DNA from: Allocoprobacillus sp002160865
GTDB taxonomy: Bacteria > Bacillota_I > Bacilli_A > Erysipelotrichales > Coprobacillaceae
Reading direction: 5' to 3'
NCBI RefSeq assembly: GCF_042850985.1
Contig: NZ_AP031415.1
Span: 992,001 to 1,056,000, forward strand
DNA length: 64,000 nucleotides
Within the stretch, counting starts at the first letter, position 1, and every line of letters begins with the position of its first letter. The notes below the pieces were generated by a model, which had not been told where the DNA came from, did no database searches, and saw only the letters and a list, made by a program, of their open reading frames with translations. Shown one piece after another: positions 18,397-26,775 of the stretch. A program made the position numbers and the translations under genes.

Positions 18397-19110
18397 ATGA
18401 TGCGTGGAATGGGTACAATTGTGAATGTATTGGCCATTATCATTGGTGGAAGTTTAGGACTTTTTTGTAAAAATTTATTAAAAGATCGTTATCAGGAAAC
18501 AATAATGAAAGCTACAGGTATAGCGACAATGTTTTTAGCACTCTCAGGAACTTTATCAAAAATGTTTGTGATTCAACAAGTTGGGATTCAGACAACCGGT
18601 TCAATGAACGTGATTTTATCATTGGTGATAGGTGCATTAATAGGAGAAATGATTGATATTGATCATCTCTTTGAAAAGTTTGGAAACTGGTTAAAGCTGA
18701 AAACAAAGAGTCAAGGTGATCATCAGTTTGTCAATGCTTTTGTCACAGCGTCATTGACTGTCTGTATTGGGGCTATGGCTATTATAGGAGCAATTCAAGA
18801 TGGGATTTATGCGAATCCTTCAATTTTGTTTGCTAAAGCTGTTTTGGATTTTGTAATTATTCTAGTGATGTCTTCATCAATGGGAAAAGGTTGCTCTTTT
18901 GCTTTTATTCCTGTTGCTTTTTTACAAGGAGCATTAACAGCGTTATCAGTTGGTTTAGCACCGTTTATGACAACATCACTTTTGAATCATTTAGATATGG
19001 TGGGAAATATTTTGATTTTTTGTGTAGGAATCAACCTGATATGGCCTCGTACAATCAGAGTTGCGAATCTGTTACCAGCTTTAGTTATTTCTATAATACT
19101 TTCATTTTGA
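18397..19110 (+). CDS. DUF554 family membrane protein
   Basis: 237 residues, about seven hydrophobic helices. The start GTIVNVLAIIIGGSLGLF and the segments VIGALIGEMIDID and TVCIGAMAIIGAIQDG are hallmarks of DUF554 (YdfK/YqgA). Function unknown, thought to be a small transporter. AAGGGG lies upstream of two adjacent ATGs; the first is used. The GTPase gene follows 30 bp later on the same strand. Confidence 0.85.
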   Translation: MMRGMGTIVNVLAIIIGGSLGLFCKNLLKDRYQETIMKATGIATMFLALSGTLSKMFVIQQVGIQTTGSMNVILSLVIGALIGEMIDIDHLFEKFGNWLKLKTKSQGDHQFVNAFVTASLTVCIGAMAIIGAIQDGIYANPSILFAKAVLDFVIILVMSSSMGKGCSFAFIPVAFLQGALTALSVGLAPFMTTSLLNHLDMVGNILIFCVGINLIWPRTIRVANLLPALVISIILSF

Positions 19111-19140
19111 TGATAAAGATTAAAAAAGGAGATGATATTT

Positions 19141-20082
19141 TTGACAAAGATTGATTTAATTACAGGTTTTTTAGGTTCGGGAAAAACCACCTTTATTAAA
19201 CATTATGCTTCTTATTTAGTAGCACAGGGTTATAAGGTTGGTATTCTTGAAAATGATTTTGGTGCAGTCAATGTAGATATGATGCTTTTACAAGATGCAT
19301 TAGGACATCAATGTGATTTAGAAATGATTACCGGTGGGGGAGATCAACAAACACATCAAAGACGTTTTAAGACAAAGCTCATATCAATGGGGATGTTGAA
19401 ATATGATTATTTATTAGTTGAACCTTCTGGAATTTATGAAGTTGATGAATTCTTTGATGTTCTTCATGAAGAACCTTTAGAAAACTGGTATGAAATAGGT
19501 CATGTTTATACTATCGTTAATGCCAAATTGGAACAGAATCTATCAAAATCTTCACGTTATTTATTGGCTAGTCAGATGGCTCATGCCAGTTGTATTTTGT
19601 TAAGCCATTATGATGAAGCCTTACAAGAAGAAATACAACAAACAAAACAATTATTACAAAAATATCTCCAGGAGATTCAATGTTCAAGAATTCTTCAGGA
19701 TTATGATTTTTATACGCATTGGAATCATTGGAATGATGAAGACTTTCAATGGATGATGTCAAAACAGATAATCTTTTATGATTATGTGAAATACGATATG
19801 GATTATCAAAAGGCATATACATCTCTTTATTTTATGAATACTCATTTGAATCAGGAAAGTTTAAAGAGAACTGTCCAATATCTTTTCAATGATACAAGAT
19901 GTGGAGATGTTTTTCGTATCAAGGGCTTTATTTGTGAAAATGATCAGTGGTTTGAAATGAATGCGACCAGACAATCTATGTCTTTAACACCTATTTCTAT
20001 AGGACAGGATGTGATGATTGTGATTGGTGAGCATTTAAATAAAGAAGAAATTCAATCCTATTTTCATAAAAAAACATCATGA
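19141..20082 (+). CDS. Atypical G3E (CobW/P47K-like) GTPase
   Basis: 313 residues starting from TTG at 19141; the ATG nine bases earlier directly abuts AAGGAG and so is too close. Walker A GFLGSGKTTF, switch region ILENDFGAVNVD and Walker B/ExSG LLVEPSGIYEVDEFF are clear. Two family features are missing: the metal-binding CxCC is replaced by ITGGGDQQ and the base-specifying NKxD by LSHYDEA. The family delivers Zn, Co or Ni to target enzymes; without CxCC this member may have lost metal transfer or use another ligand. The gene ends convergent to birA with a 6-bp overlap. Confidence 0.75.
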   Translation: MTKIDLITGFLGSGKTTFIKHYASYLVAQGYKVGILENDFGAVNVDMMLLQDALGHQCDLEMITGGGDQQTHQRRFKTKLISMGMLKYDYLLVEPSGIYEVDEFFDVLHEEPLENWYEIGHVYTIVNAKLEQNLSKSSRYLLASQMAHASCILLSHYDEALQEEIQQTKQLLQKYLQEIQCSRILQDYDFYTHWNHWNDEDFQWMMSKQIIFYDYVKYDMDYQKAYTSLYFMNTHLNQESLKRTVQYLFNDTRCGDVFRIKGFICENDQWFEMNATRQSMSLTPISIGQDVMIVIGEHLNKEEIQSYFHKKTS

Positions 20083-20088
20083 TGATGT
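20074..20088 (-). terminator. Terminator of birA inside the convergent gene's 3' end
   Basis: On the minus strand ACATCA-TCA-TGATGT is followed by seven T; it overlaps the last codons of both genes. Confidence 0.55.
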
Positions 20089-21033
20089 CCTCTTACGAAT
20101 AGAAATTTCACCGGAACTGAGGTTTTTAATCCCTTGTTCACTTTGAATTTTTAAAGAAGCATCATCATTGATGTCTAAAACATAGGCTGGATAGGCTTTA
20201 TTGTTTTCATAGACTGTAATGTCTTGATGTAAGATATAAGAATGTTGGCGATAGAAATCTAACCACGATAAAGTTGACAACATGAGATAATCCTGATAAA
20301 AGATATTGAAAAAATCAATCAATAACTGTTCTCTGGAAGCTTTTATAGAGCAGAAATCTTCAATACAGGCAGCTATATTTTGAAGATAATCAGGCATAGA
20401 ATAAGAATGAACATTGATACCGATTCCTACAATCATCTGCTCAATTTGTGCTGTGTTCATCTCTAAACTGGCTTCACATAAAATACCAGCAATCTTGAAA
20501 TCATGAATCATAATGTCATTAACCCATTTGATTTGAGGATGTACAGGATAATTCTTTTCGATAGCTTTAACGAGTGATACAGCCAGACATGCAGTGATTT
20601 TTAAGGAATCATAGATAGTTAAATCTGGTTTTAAAACAAAAGATACATAAATACCCTTTTGTTGAGGAGAATAAAAGCTTTTTCCATTTCTGCCTTTTCC
20701 TTTTGTTTGAGATTGCGCAATCACAATATCTCCCTGTTGATGAGAAGTTCTTTTTAAATAATCATTCGTTGAATCCATTTCATCAAAATATTTGATATTT
20801 TGAAAAAAATCAGGAATTGCTGATTTGATATTTTCAATAAGAATGATATCATTATCCTCCGTTAGACAATATCCTTTTTTTGTAGATGATATAATATGGT
20901 ATCCTTTCTCTTTTAATTTTTTAATGCAAGATGATATTGTCATGCGAGAAACACTTAAACTTTCACTTATTTTTTGTCCAGAAATATATTCATTCTGGTT
21001 GTTCTTTAAAATTTTTAATATTTCTTTTTCCAT
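20077..21033 (-). CDS. birA: Bifunctional biotin ligase / biotin repressor
   Basis: 318 residues from ATG 21033. N-terminal winged HTH (EYISGQKISESLSVSRMTISSCIKKLKEKG), then the ligase core with KGKGRNGKSFYSP (the biotinyl-AMP loop, GRGRxG-like), PQIKWVNDIM and KIAGILCEAS, then a small C-terminal domain. It attaches biotin to carboxylase carrier proteins and represses biotin genes. No ribosome site is seen before the ATG, and a minus-strand TATAAT at 21040-21045 would put the transcript start at or beside the A of the ATG, so a leaderless mRNA is possible. An upstream TTG start has no RBS. Confidence 0.9.
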   Translation of the reverse strand: MEKEILKILKNNQNEYISGQKISESLSVSRMTISSCIKKLKEKGYHIISSTKKGYCLTEDNDIILIENIKSAIPDFFQNIKYFDEMDSTNDYLKRTSHQQGDIVIAQSQTKGKGRNGKSFYSPQQKGIYVSFVLKPDLTIYDSLKITACLAVSLVKAIEKNYPVHPQIKWVNDIMIHDFKIAGILCEASLEMNTAQIEQMIVGIGINVHSYSMPDYLQNIAACIEDFCSIKASREQLLIDFFNIFYQDYLMLSTLSWLDFYRQHSYILHQDITVYENNKAYPAYVLDINDDASLKIQSEQGIKNLSSGEISIRKRTSS

Positions 21034-21127
21034 ATGTCTATTATAATCATCTTTATAGTAAAGATAAAGGGATAATTCTATACTTTTAAGCAAAAAGAGT
21101 ATACAATAAAAAAGAGGAGGTTTGTTT

Positions 21128-21628
21128 ATGCCGACGGTAGAAGATGTTTTAGATGATTTGACCTTTCAAGCAAGTGAAATCATTGCACGTCAAGATCAAA
21201 GTCACTTGGTGATAGATTTATACAATATCATTTGTCAAAAATGTGAAAATGGGGATTTAATAAATGAACTCAATGGTATTGAAAGAGTCTTCTATTTATG
21301 TCAAACTTTTGTCTTGAGAATGTGTGATGGAGGTATTGAATCTTATTATAGTGAAGCAGCTGGTAATTTTGCTAATGAAACAGTTGAAGCATTATTGGAA
21401 ATGAAAGCAAAACGTACAGCGTTGATTTTAGATCGTGGTAATGGTCTTTTTCAAGAAGGAATTGTACCAGAAGATCAACAACAAAGAGTTGAAGAATTAA
21501 AGAATCTGGATTATAGTGAAGTTTCATGGTTATTTGATTTGTTGGATCATGAATTTCAAGAATTAAAAGAAGATTTAGAAGCCTTGAGTTTACAATATGT
21601 TCTTTGTCATAAAGAAGCGTTTATGTAA
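21128..21628 (+). CDS. DUF4375 (DMP19-like) protein
   Basis: 166 residues from ATG 21128 (AGGAGG seven bases before; the TTG upstream touches the RBS). The core IERVFYLCQTFVLRMCDGGIESYYSE... continuing AAGNFANETVEALLEM matches the DUF4375/DMP19 pattern of a small helical domain with a conserved Gly-x-x-x-Tyr/Phe and an acidic face. Function unknown; DMP19 is a DNA mimic in Neisseria, but that role should not be transferred. It is followed after 58 bp by acpP. Confidence 0.65.
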   Translation: MPTVEDVLDDLTFQASEIIARQDQSHLVIDLYNIICQKCENGDLINELNGIERVFYLCQTFVLRMCDGGIESYYSEAAGNFANETVEALLEMKAKRTALILDRGNGLFQEGIVPEDQQQRVEELKNLDYSEVSWLFDLLDHEFQELKEDLEALSLQYVLCHKEAFM

Positions 21629-21686
21629 GAAAAGAGATTGTGTTTTGATAATGTTATGATTATAATGAAAATGAGGTGAATACAAA

Positions 21687-21908
21687 ATGGATTATTTTGA
21701 TAAAATCAAAGAAAGATTATCTTCTAAATTAAAAGATCAGACACTCACAAAAGAATCATCATTTAAAGATTTAGGTATTGATTCATTAGATCTTGTTGAT
21801 CTTGTTTTTGAATTAGAAGAAGAACTGGGTGTGGAATTTCAAGATGATGAATTATTAAAAATTACGACAGTTCAAGATTTATTAGATTTAATTGATACTA
21901 AAAAATAG
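21687..21908 (+). CDS. acpP: Acyl carrier protein
   Basis: 73 residues, strongly acidic, with FKDLGIDSLDLVDLVFELEEEL carrying the phosphopantetheine serine of the DSL motif near residue 34. It accepts acyl chains in fatty acid or lipid synthesis. No fab or plsX gene is adjacent, so it may be the general ACP or a second, specialised copy. The terminator hairpin begins in its last codons. Confidence 0.9.
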   Translation: MDYFDKIKERLSSKLKDQTLTKESSFKDLGIDSLDLVDLVFELEEELGVEFQDDELLKITTVQDLLDLIDTKK

Positions 21909-21928
21909 GGGAGAAAACCCTATTTTTT
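21903..21928 (+). terminator. Terminator overlapping acpP stop
   Basis: AAATAGGG/CCCTATTT stem with a T-run; the TAG stop lies in the left arm. Confidence 0.75.
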
Positions 21929-21943
21929 CATAGGAGGAAGAAT

Positions 21944-22870
21944 ATGATTTATCAGGTTGATCATCATAAAGTACAAGTGAATATTCAAGATATTCAAGAA
22001 AATCATCGTTATATTGGAATGATGAATTTAGATGAATTAAAATCTTGTTATCAACAATTATGTATTGAACAGACTTCTATTGAACGATTAGAAGATCCAT
22101 CTTTGTTTCATCAAAATATGATTATTCCTGCCTATCATTATTACTATGGTTTAATACATTTAATTAATGCTCGTGACATTTTTGTAAAAAAGGATACCCT
22201 AGCCTTATTTATCTTTAAACATTTATTTTTAGTTGTCGTCATTGATGATGAAGATCAGCATATTCGTGAAGTCTTTCAATCATCAACAGATGATGTCTTA
22301 CAAAGAGATGTTTCTATTACACGTCTTGTTTATTATTTTTTAAGTGATTTACTGGCAGCAGATTATCGCTATTTAGAAGAACTTCAAAATGAAATAGAAG
22401 AACTAGAATCACACGAAGAAGATGCTATGAGCTTTACCAATCAATTACGACAGTTGAATAAAGAACTTTTGCTTTTACAAAATTATTATGAAAACCTGAT
22501 GACTATAGGAGAAGACTTAGAAATGAACCATCATCATATTTTTGAAGATGACGATTCACGTTATTTTGAAATTTTTACACGTCGCATTGAACGTTTATCT
22601 AAAAATGTAGAAATGTTAAGAGAAATCTTGAATCAGGCTCAAACAGCACATCAATCAAGAGAAGATTATAAATTGAATAAAACAATGCAGTTTTTTACAG
22701 TTGTCACAACTATTTTTATGCCATTGACTTTGATTGCTGGATGGTATGGTATGAATTTTGAAAATATGCCAGAATTAAAAAGTGTTTATGGTTATCCAGC
22801 TATCATTGTTTTGAGTGGCATCATTGTGGTGGGATTGATTATTTTATTTAAGAAAAAGAAGTTTTTATAA
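21944..22870 (+). CDS. corA: CorA family Mg2+/divalent cation transporter
   Basis: 308 residues. A long acidic, helical cytoplasmic domain is followed by two C-terminal transmembrane helices; the first ends in the signature YGMNF within TLIAGWYGMNFENMPEL, the second is YPAIIVLSGIIVVGLIILF. It forms a pentameric channel. It starts just after the acpP terminator with AGGAGGAAG as RBS, and overlaps the convergent MocR gene by 6 bp. Confidence 0.9.
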   Translation: MIYQVDHHKVQVNIQDIQENHRYIGMMNLDELKSCYQQLCIEQTSIERLEDPSLFHQNMIIPAYHYYYGLIHLINARDIFVKKDTLALFIFKHLFLVVVIDDEDQHIREVFQSSTDDVLQRDVSITRLVYYFLSDLLAADYRYLEELQNEIEELESHEEDAMSFTNQLRQLNKELLLLQNYYENLMTIGEDLEMNHHHIFEDDDSRYFEIFTRRIERLSKNVEMLREILNQAQTAHQSREDYKLNKTMQFFTVVTTIFMPLTLIAGWYGMNFENMPELKSVYGYPAIIVLSGIIVVGLIILFKKKKFL

Positions 22871-24202
22871 ACAATCTAAAAAGGTTTGATAAAATAATTC
22901 AAGGGCTTTTTTTAAATCCTGATGATCAATTCTAGCCAGACTTAAACGGATAGAATTTTGAAAATGTGAAGGATTATAAAAACATCTTTCGTTTCTGGCA
23001 ATCTCTATATGATTTTTTCTTAGTTTTTGTTGGAGAACATCTAAGTTAATAGAAACAAGAAATTGAATTGTGAAATAATAACCTGAATAACTTGAAATCA
23101 CTTTTAAAAGTTGAGAATCCCAGCTTTGAGTGATTTTTTTGATGACTTGATAATCTTTTTTGAGATGATTTTGAAGTTGTTGTGTCTGTTTGTCATAGAG
23201 GGAGCTTTTAATATAAGATTCTAATGTTGCCTGAGAAATAAGGGATGGCAACTGATAAGAATAATAGTAAGATTGATGAGTCATTTGGTCAAATGTTTCT
23301 TGAAAATCCTGATGAACGATTGCGACACCAATACGGATATAAGGAATGGTTTTTGAAAAACTAGTTAAATAAATACAGTTTTTGCCTTCCATATAATAAA
23401 ATAAAGGCAGATAATGAGAAGTTGAACTGCAATGACCAAAATAATCATCTTCTATAATATAGACATTATATTTTAATGCGAGAGCTGCGATTTTTTGACG
23501 TAATTTGGTAGGATAGGTTGTTCCCAGTGGATTATGGTTACGTGCAATAGTGTAAAAGAATTTAATATCATAATGTTCAAAAAGAAATTGTAACTGTTGT
23601 AAATCAATGCCATTTTCATCACGAGAAATTGTTAAAACAGGTAAGGATAAAGATTGAAGAAAGCGTACATAATAACTATAAGTGGGTTCTTCGATTAAAA
23701 TATATGAATGATGATTGGGAAAAGTCATAGAAGATAAAAAAGAAAGTGTCTGAGTAATGCCTTGAATCAGATAAATAGAGCTTTCTTTTGTATAAATACC
23801 CATTTGAAAAAAATAATCTGCTAGTGTTTGACGTAATGATTGAACTCCCTGTAAAGAAAGATTTAAAGACGATTCACGATATTCGTCGATGGCTAAAGAA
23901 AGGCAATGTTTGGCATCTTCCAGTGAAGTTGCATGAATAGGTGGATTACCTGTTTCTAAGGAATAATGATGGGTAGAAGGCGATGGTAAAACAGGGCTAC
24001 TTAAAACATAATAGCCACTTTGTGCTTTAGCATAAATCAAATGCTGATGCACTAACAACTGATAGGCTTTGATGACTGTTTCTTTACTGCAATGATATTG
24101 TTTAGATAGCATTTGAATCGAAGGAAGTTTTTCTCCACGTTTATATGTTTGGTTAATAATATCTTGTTCTAATAATTGGGCTAAGTATTCATATTTTGTC
24201 AT
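22865..24202 (-). CDS. MocR-type GntR/aminotransferase regulator
   Basis: 445 residues from ATG 24202, preferred over one 12 bases upstream because GGTGA is then well placed. N-terminal GntR winged helix (GEKLPSIQMLSKQYHCSKETVIKAYQLL), then a fold-I aminotransferase domain with IIEDDYFGH, TSFSKTIPYIRIG (PLP lysine) and a C-terminal IRLSLARI. MocR proteins sense PLP-linked ligands and usually control a divergent gene, which here is the GH4 phospho-glucosidase; an alternative target is itself. Repeat sequences lie between the two genes. Confidence 0.85.
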   Translation of the reverse strand: MTKYEYLAQLLEQDIINQTYKRGEKLPSIQMLSKQYHCSKETVIKAYQLLVHQHLIYAKAQSGYYVLSSPVLPSPSTHHYSLETGNPPIHATSLEDAKHCLSLAIDEYRESSLNLSLQGVQSLRQTLADYFFQMGIYTKESSIYLIQGITQTLSFLSSMTFPNHHSYILIEEPTYSYYVRFLQSLSLPVLTISRDENGIDLQQLQFLFEHYDIKFFYTIARNHNPLGTTYPTKLRQKIAALALKYNVYIIEDDYFGHCSSTSHYLPLFYYMEGKNCIYLTSFSKTIPYIRIGVAIVHQDFQETFDQMTHQSYYYSYQLPSLISQATLESYIKSSLYDKQTQQLQNHLKKDYQVIKKITQSWDSQLLKVISSYSGYYFTIQFLVSINLDVLQQKLRKNHIEIARNERCFYNPSHFQNSIRLSLARIDHQDLKKALELFYQTFLDCL

Positions 24203-24218
24203 GTCAATCACCATTTTT

Positions 24219-24249
24219 ATTATACCACATAAATAATTATACCGGTATA
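24219..24249. promoter_or_regulatory. Probable MocR operator
   Basis: ATTATACC occurs twice in direct orientation (24219-24226 and 24236-24243), 17 bp apart, and the second copy forms the 12-bp palindrome TATACCGGTATA (24238-24249). The first copy is also the minus-strand -10 of the regulator gene. Direct plus inverted half-sites fit MocR binding and autoregulation. Confidence 0.5.
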
Positions 24250-24266
24250 GTTAATGATATGATGGA

Positions 24267-24294
24267 TTGCATTTTTATATAACTATTTTATAAT
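24267..24294 (+). promoter_or_regulatory. Promoter of the GH4 gene
   Basis: TTGCAT (24267-24272) and TATAAT (24289-24294), 16-bp spacer; the predicted start near 24301 is upstream of the ATG at 24323, ruling out an earlier in-frame ATG at 24293. Confidence 0.6.
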
Positions 24295-24322
24295 GAAGAC
24301 GTCAAAAAGAAAGAGGTGTCAA

Positions 24323-25654
24323 ATGATGAATAAAGATGGTGTGAAAATTGTAACAATTGGAGGAGGAAGTAGCTATACTCCAGAACTTGTGGAAGGATTT
24401 ATCAAAAGATATGATCACTTACCAGTAAAAGAATTATGGTTAGTAGATATTGAAGCAGGACGTGAAAAATTAGAAACAGTTGGTGCGTTAGCCAAACGTA
24501 TGGTTAAAAAAGCAGGAGTACCGATGAAGATTATTTTAAGTTATGATCGTCGTGAAGCTTTGAAAGATGCTGATTTTGTCACAACACAAATGCGTATTGG
24601 ACGTTTACCAGCACGTGTTTTAGATGAAAGAATTCCATTAAGTCATGGCATGATTGGACAAGAAACCAATGGAGCAGGAGGAATGTTTAAGGCTTTTCGT
24701 ACCATTCCCGTTATTTTAGATATTGTCAAAGATATCGAAGAATTATGTCCAAATGCATGGCTGATTAACTTTACTAATCCAGCAGGAATGGTTACAGAAG
24801 CTATTTTACGTTATACAAACTTTAAAAAAGCCATTGGACTTTGTAATGTTCCAGTGAATATGGTTGCTGGTTTTGCAAAGATGTTAAATGTGGACGAAAG
24901 TCAAGTGACAATGCAAATTCAAGGTGTTAATCATTTTATTTTTGCGACAGATGTTTTTGTTGATGGTGTTTCTCGTTTTGATGAATTATTAAATCAATAT
25001 GCACATTTAAAACCAGAAGATACAATTCAAATGAAAAACTTCGTATCGTTACCATATTCTCCATCCTTTATCAAAGGATTAAAAGCTATTCCATGTCCAT
25101 ATCATAATTACTACTTCTTTACAAAAGAACAGTTAGAAGAAGAATTAGAACAGTTCAAAACAGGAACAGTGCGTGGTGAAGTTGTCAGCAAGACTGAAGA
25201 AGAATTATTTGAATTATATAGTCATGAAGAACTTCAAGAAAAACCAGAACAGCTGGCAATGCGTGGTGGAGCAAAATATTCAGATGCTGCATGTAATTTA
25301 ATTGCTTCTATTTATACAAATAAAGGTGATATTCAATACGTAGATGTACGCAATAATGGAGCCATTGCAGATTTACCAATGGATAGTGCTGTTGAAGTGG
25401 CTTGTCGTATCACTGCCAATGGTCCTCAACCAATCGCGACGGGAGCTTTAAAATTACCAATCAGTGGATATGTACAAATGATGAAAACATTTGAACGTTT
25501 AGTTATTGAAGCAGCGATTAAAGGGGATCGTGATTTAGCAGTCACTGCTTTAAATATGAATCCATTATGTCCAAGTGACGAAATCGCTAATACTGTTATT
25601 GATGAATTATTAGAAGCACATAAAGATTATTTACCACAATTTTTTAACAAGTAG
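24323..25654 (+). CDS. GH4 6-phospho-beta-glucosidase-like enzyme
   Basis: 443 residues from ATG 24323 (AAGAGGTG upstream). NAD-binding start VKIVTIGGGSSYTPELVEG, then QETNGAGGMFKAFRTIP, and the GH4 motif IGLCNVPVNMV. The CN-V/I-P version is that of 6-phospho-beta-glucosidases such as LicH, while alpha-enzymes carry CHEV-type motifs. QGVNHFIFATDV supplies the metal histidine. GH4 enzymes need NAD+ and Mn2+ and act on PTS-imported phospho-disaccharides; no PTS transporter is adjacent here. Probably controlled by the divergent MocR protein. Confidence 0.85.
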   Translation: MMNKDGVKIVTIGGGSSYTPELVEGFIKRYDHLPVKELWLVDIEAGREKLETVGALAKRMVKKAGVPMKIILSYDRREALKDADFVTTQMRIGRLPARVLDERIPLSHGMIGQETNGAGGMFKAFRTIPVILDIVKDIEELCPNAWLINFTNPAGMVTEAILRYTNFKKAIGLCNVPVNMVAGFAKMLNVDESQVTMQIQGVNHFIFATDVFVDGVSRFDELLNQYAHLKPEDTIQMKNFVSLPYSPSFIKGLKAIPCPYHNYYFFTKEQLEEELEQFKTGTVRGEVVSKTEEELFELYSHEELQEKPEQLAMRGGAKYSDAACNLIASIYTNKGDIQYVDVRNNGAIADLPMDSAVEVACRITANGPQPIATGALKLPISGYVQMMKTFERLVIEAAIKGDRDLAVTALNMNPLCPSDEIANTVIDELLEAHKDYLPQFFNK

Positions 25655-25680
25655 GAGTTGATTTTTCAACTCTTTTTTTT
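25655..25680 (+). terminator. Terminator after the GH4 gene
   Basis: GAGTTGA/TCAACTC with TTTT loop and eight T or more. Confidence 0.9.
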
Positions 25681-25705
25681 TATATAAACTTTTTTCATTT
25701 TAGTA

Positions 25706-25734
25706 TTGAAATCTTTAAAAAGGTATGTTATTAT
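25706..25734 (+). promoter_or_regulatory. Promoter of the tRNA pair
   Basis: TTGAAA (25706-25711) and TATTAT (25729-25734), 17-bp spacer, about 15 bp before tRNA-Ser. Confidence 0.6.
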
Positions 25735-25749
25735 AGTTAGGCAACTGAA

Positions 25750-25840
25750 GGAGACATACTCAAGAGGCTGAAGAGGCGCCCCTGCTAAGGGTGTAGGTCG
25801 GGAAACTGGCGCGAGGGTTCAAATCCCTCTGTCTCCGCCA
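25750..25840 (+). tRNA. tRNA-Ser (anticodon GCT)
   Basis: Class II tRNA with a long variable arm. The acceptor stem GGAGACA pairs with TGTCTCC, anticodon GCT is at 25784-25786, the T-loop is GGTTCAAATCC, and an encoded CCA ends at 25840. It reads AGC/AGU. Confidence 0.95.
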
Positions 25841-25870
25841 TTGAAAAACTCTTGGCAGTGTATATATATT

Positions 25871-25947
25871 GGTCTGGTAGTTCAGTTGGTTAGAATGCCG
25901 CCCTGTCACGGCGGAGGTCGCGGGTTCGAGCCCCGTCCAGACCGCCA
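25871..25947 (+). tRNA. tRNA-Asp (anticodon GTC)
   Basis: Acceptor GGTCTGG pairs with CCAGACC; D-loop AGTTCAGTTGGTTAGA; anticodon GTC at 25905-25907; T-loop GGTTCGAGCCC; encoded CCA. Co-transcribed with tRNA-Ser. Confidence 0.95.
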
Positions 25948-25960
25948 ATATAAAAGTAAG

Positions 25961-25985
25961 GTTATCCATATGGATAACTTTTTTT
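25961..25985 (+). terminator. Terminator of the tRNA operon
   Basis: 18-bp palindrome GTTATCCATATGGATAAC followed by a seven-T run. Confidence 0.85.
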
Positions 25986-25991
25986 GTCTTA

Positions 25992-26020
25992 TAAAATAAA
26001 AAAAGTGGAAAACCACTTTT
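25992..26020 (-). terminator. Terminator of nudF
   Basis: On the minus strand AAAAGTGG/CCACTTTT with a 4-nt loop and a long T-run; the stop codon is at its edge. Confidence 0.8.
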
Positions 26021-26550
26021 TAAAGATGAACTTGCTGATAAGCATACATAATCGCAATAACAGTTTTCGCATCAACAATTTCTCCATTTAAAACTTTTTG
26101 ATAAGCTTCATCAATATCTAATTTCACAATATCAATAAATTCATCTTCATCACCCTCTAAAGCATCATCAACTTCTTCAAAATCAATCGCTTCATAAAGA
26201 TATAACCATTCACTTGTATAACCGGGAGATGGTAAGACTTTCATAATAAACTTCATCCCACGTGCACGATTGTTTGTTTCTTCCTCTAATTCACGAAAAG
26301 CACAATCTTTGGGATTTTCATTTGCTTCTAGTTTACCAGCAGGAATTTCTAATGTTTCTATACGATTAGGGTAACGAAACTGTTTTACAAGAAGAATCTG
26401 ATGATTTTTGATAGCTAAAATGCAGACACCACCATGATGATAAACAACTTCTCGATAAGCATGTTCACCATTTTCTAATTCAACTTCTTCACGTGTTACC
26501 TGCATAATTTTCCCATCATAAATCACTGTTCTTTGAATTTCTTTTTCCAT
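26020..26550 (-). CDS. nudF: ADP-ribose pyrophosphatase (NUDIX)
   Basis: 176 residues from ATG 26550 with GAGGTG upstream; an earlier GTG overlaps the RBS. The Nudix box is GKLEANENPKDCAFRELEEETNNR, with the usual G-x5-E-x7-REL-x-EE-x core; the final glycine position is Asn. VVYHHGGVCILAI and LVKQFRYP upstream are typical of ADP-ribose hydrolases. It converts ADP-ribose to AMP and ribose-5-phosphate. Upstream lie hairpins that may be a leader or small RNA. Confidence 0.85.
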   Translation of the reverse strand: MEKEIQRTVIYDGKIMQVTREEVELENGEHAYREVVYHHGGVCILAIKNHQILLVKQFRYPNRIETLEIPAGKLEANENPKDCAFRELEEETNNRARGMKFIMKVLPSPGYTSEWLYLYEAIDFEEVDDALEGDEDEFIDIVKLDIDEAYQKVLNGEIVDAKTVIAIMYAYQQVHL

Positions 26551-26580
26551 GATTTTCACCTCATGCCAATTATAACATAA

Positions 26581-26677
26581 AAAGAAAGTATGCGGGGGAG
26601 CATACTTTCTTTTATCTCTATTATTTTACACGTTAGGGTAATAATAGGGGGTATGTTTAAGTGAGAACCACTTAACA
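26581..26677 (-). ncRNA. Candidate leader/small RNA with terminator upstream of nudF
   Basis: On the minus strand TTTACA (26706-26711) and TATAAT (26684-26689) would start a transcript near 26677. It could fold into a bulged ~11-bp hairpin (26652-26678), a second hairpin CTATTATTAC/GTAAAATAATAG (about 26618-26648), then a perfect 13-bp hairpin (26581-26612) followed by a T-rich run, i.e. a terminator before nudF. There is no ORF. This could be an attenuating leader (riboswitch-like) or an independent sRNA. nudF also has its own TATAAT at 26569-26574. Confidence 0.4.
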
Positions 26678-26775
26678 TAGATAATTATAACAGAGATTTA
26701 AAAGTTGTAAAGGCTTTCAATTAAAAATGTATATTTTTTTCTATCAAACTTTGTTAAAATGAAAGAGGTGATGAC

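Noticed and set aside
25760..25969. Open frame on the minus strand across the tRNA genes
   Set aside because: It is the complement of tRNA-Ser and tRNA-Asp; the tRNA folds are unambiguous.
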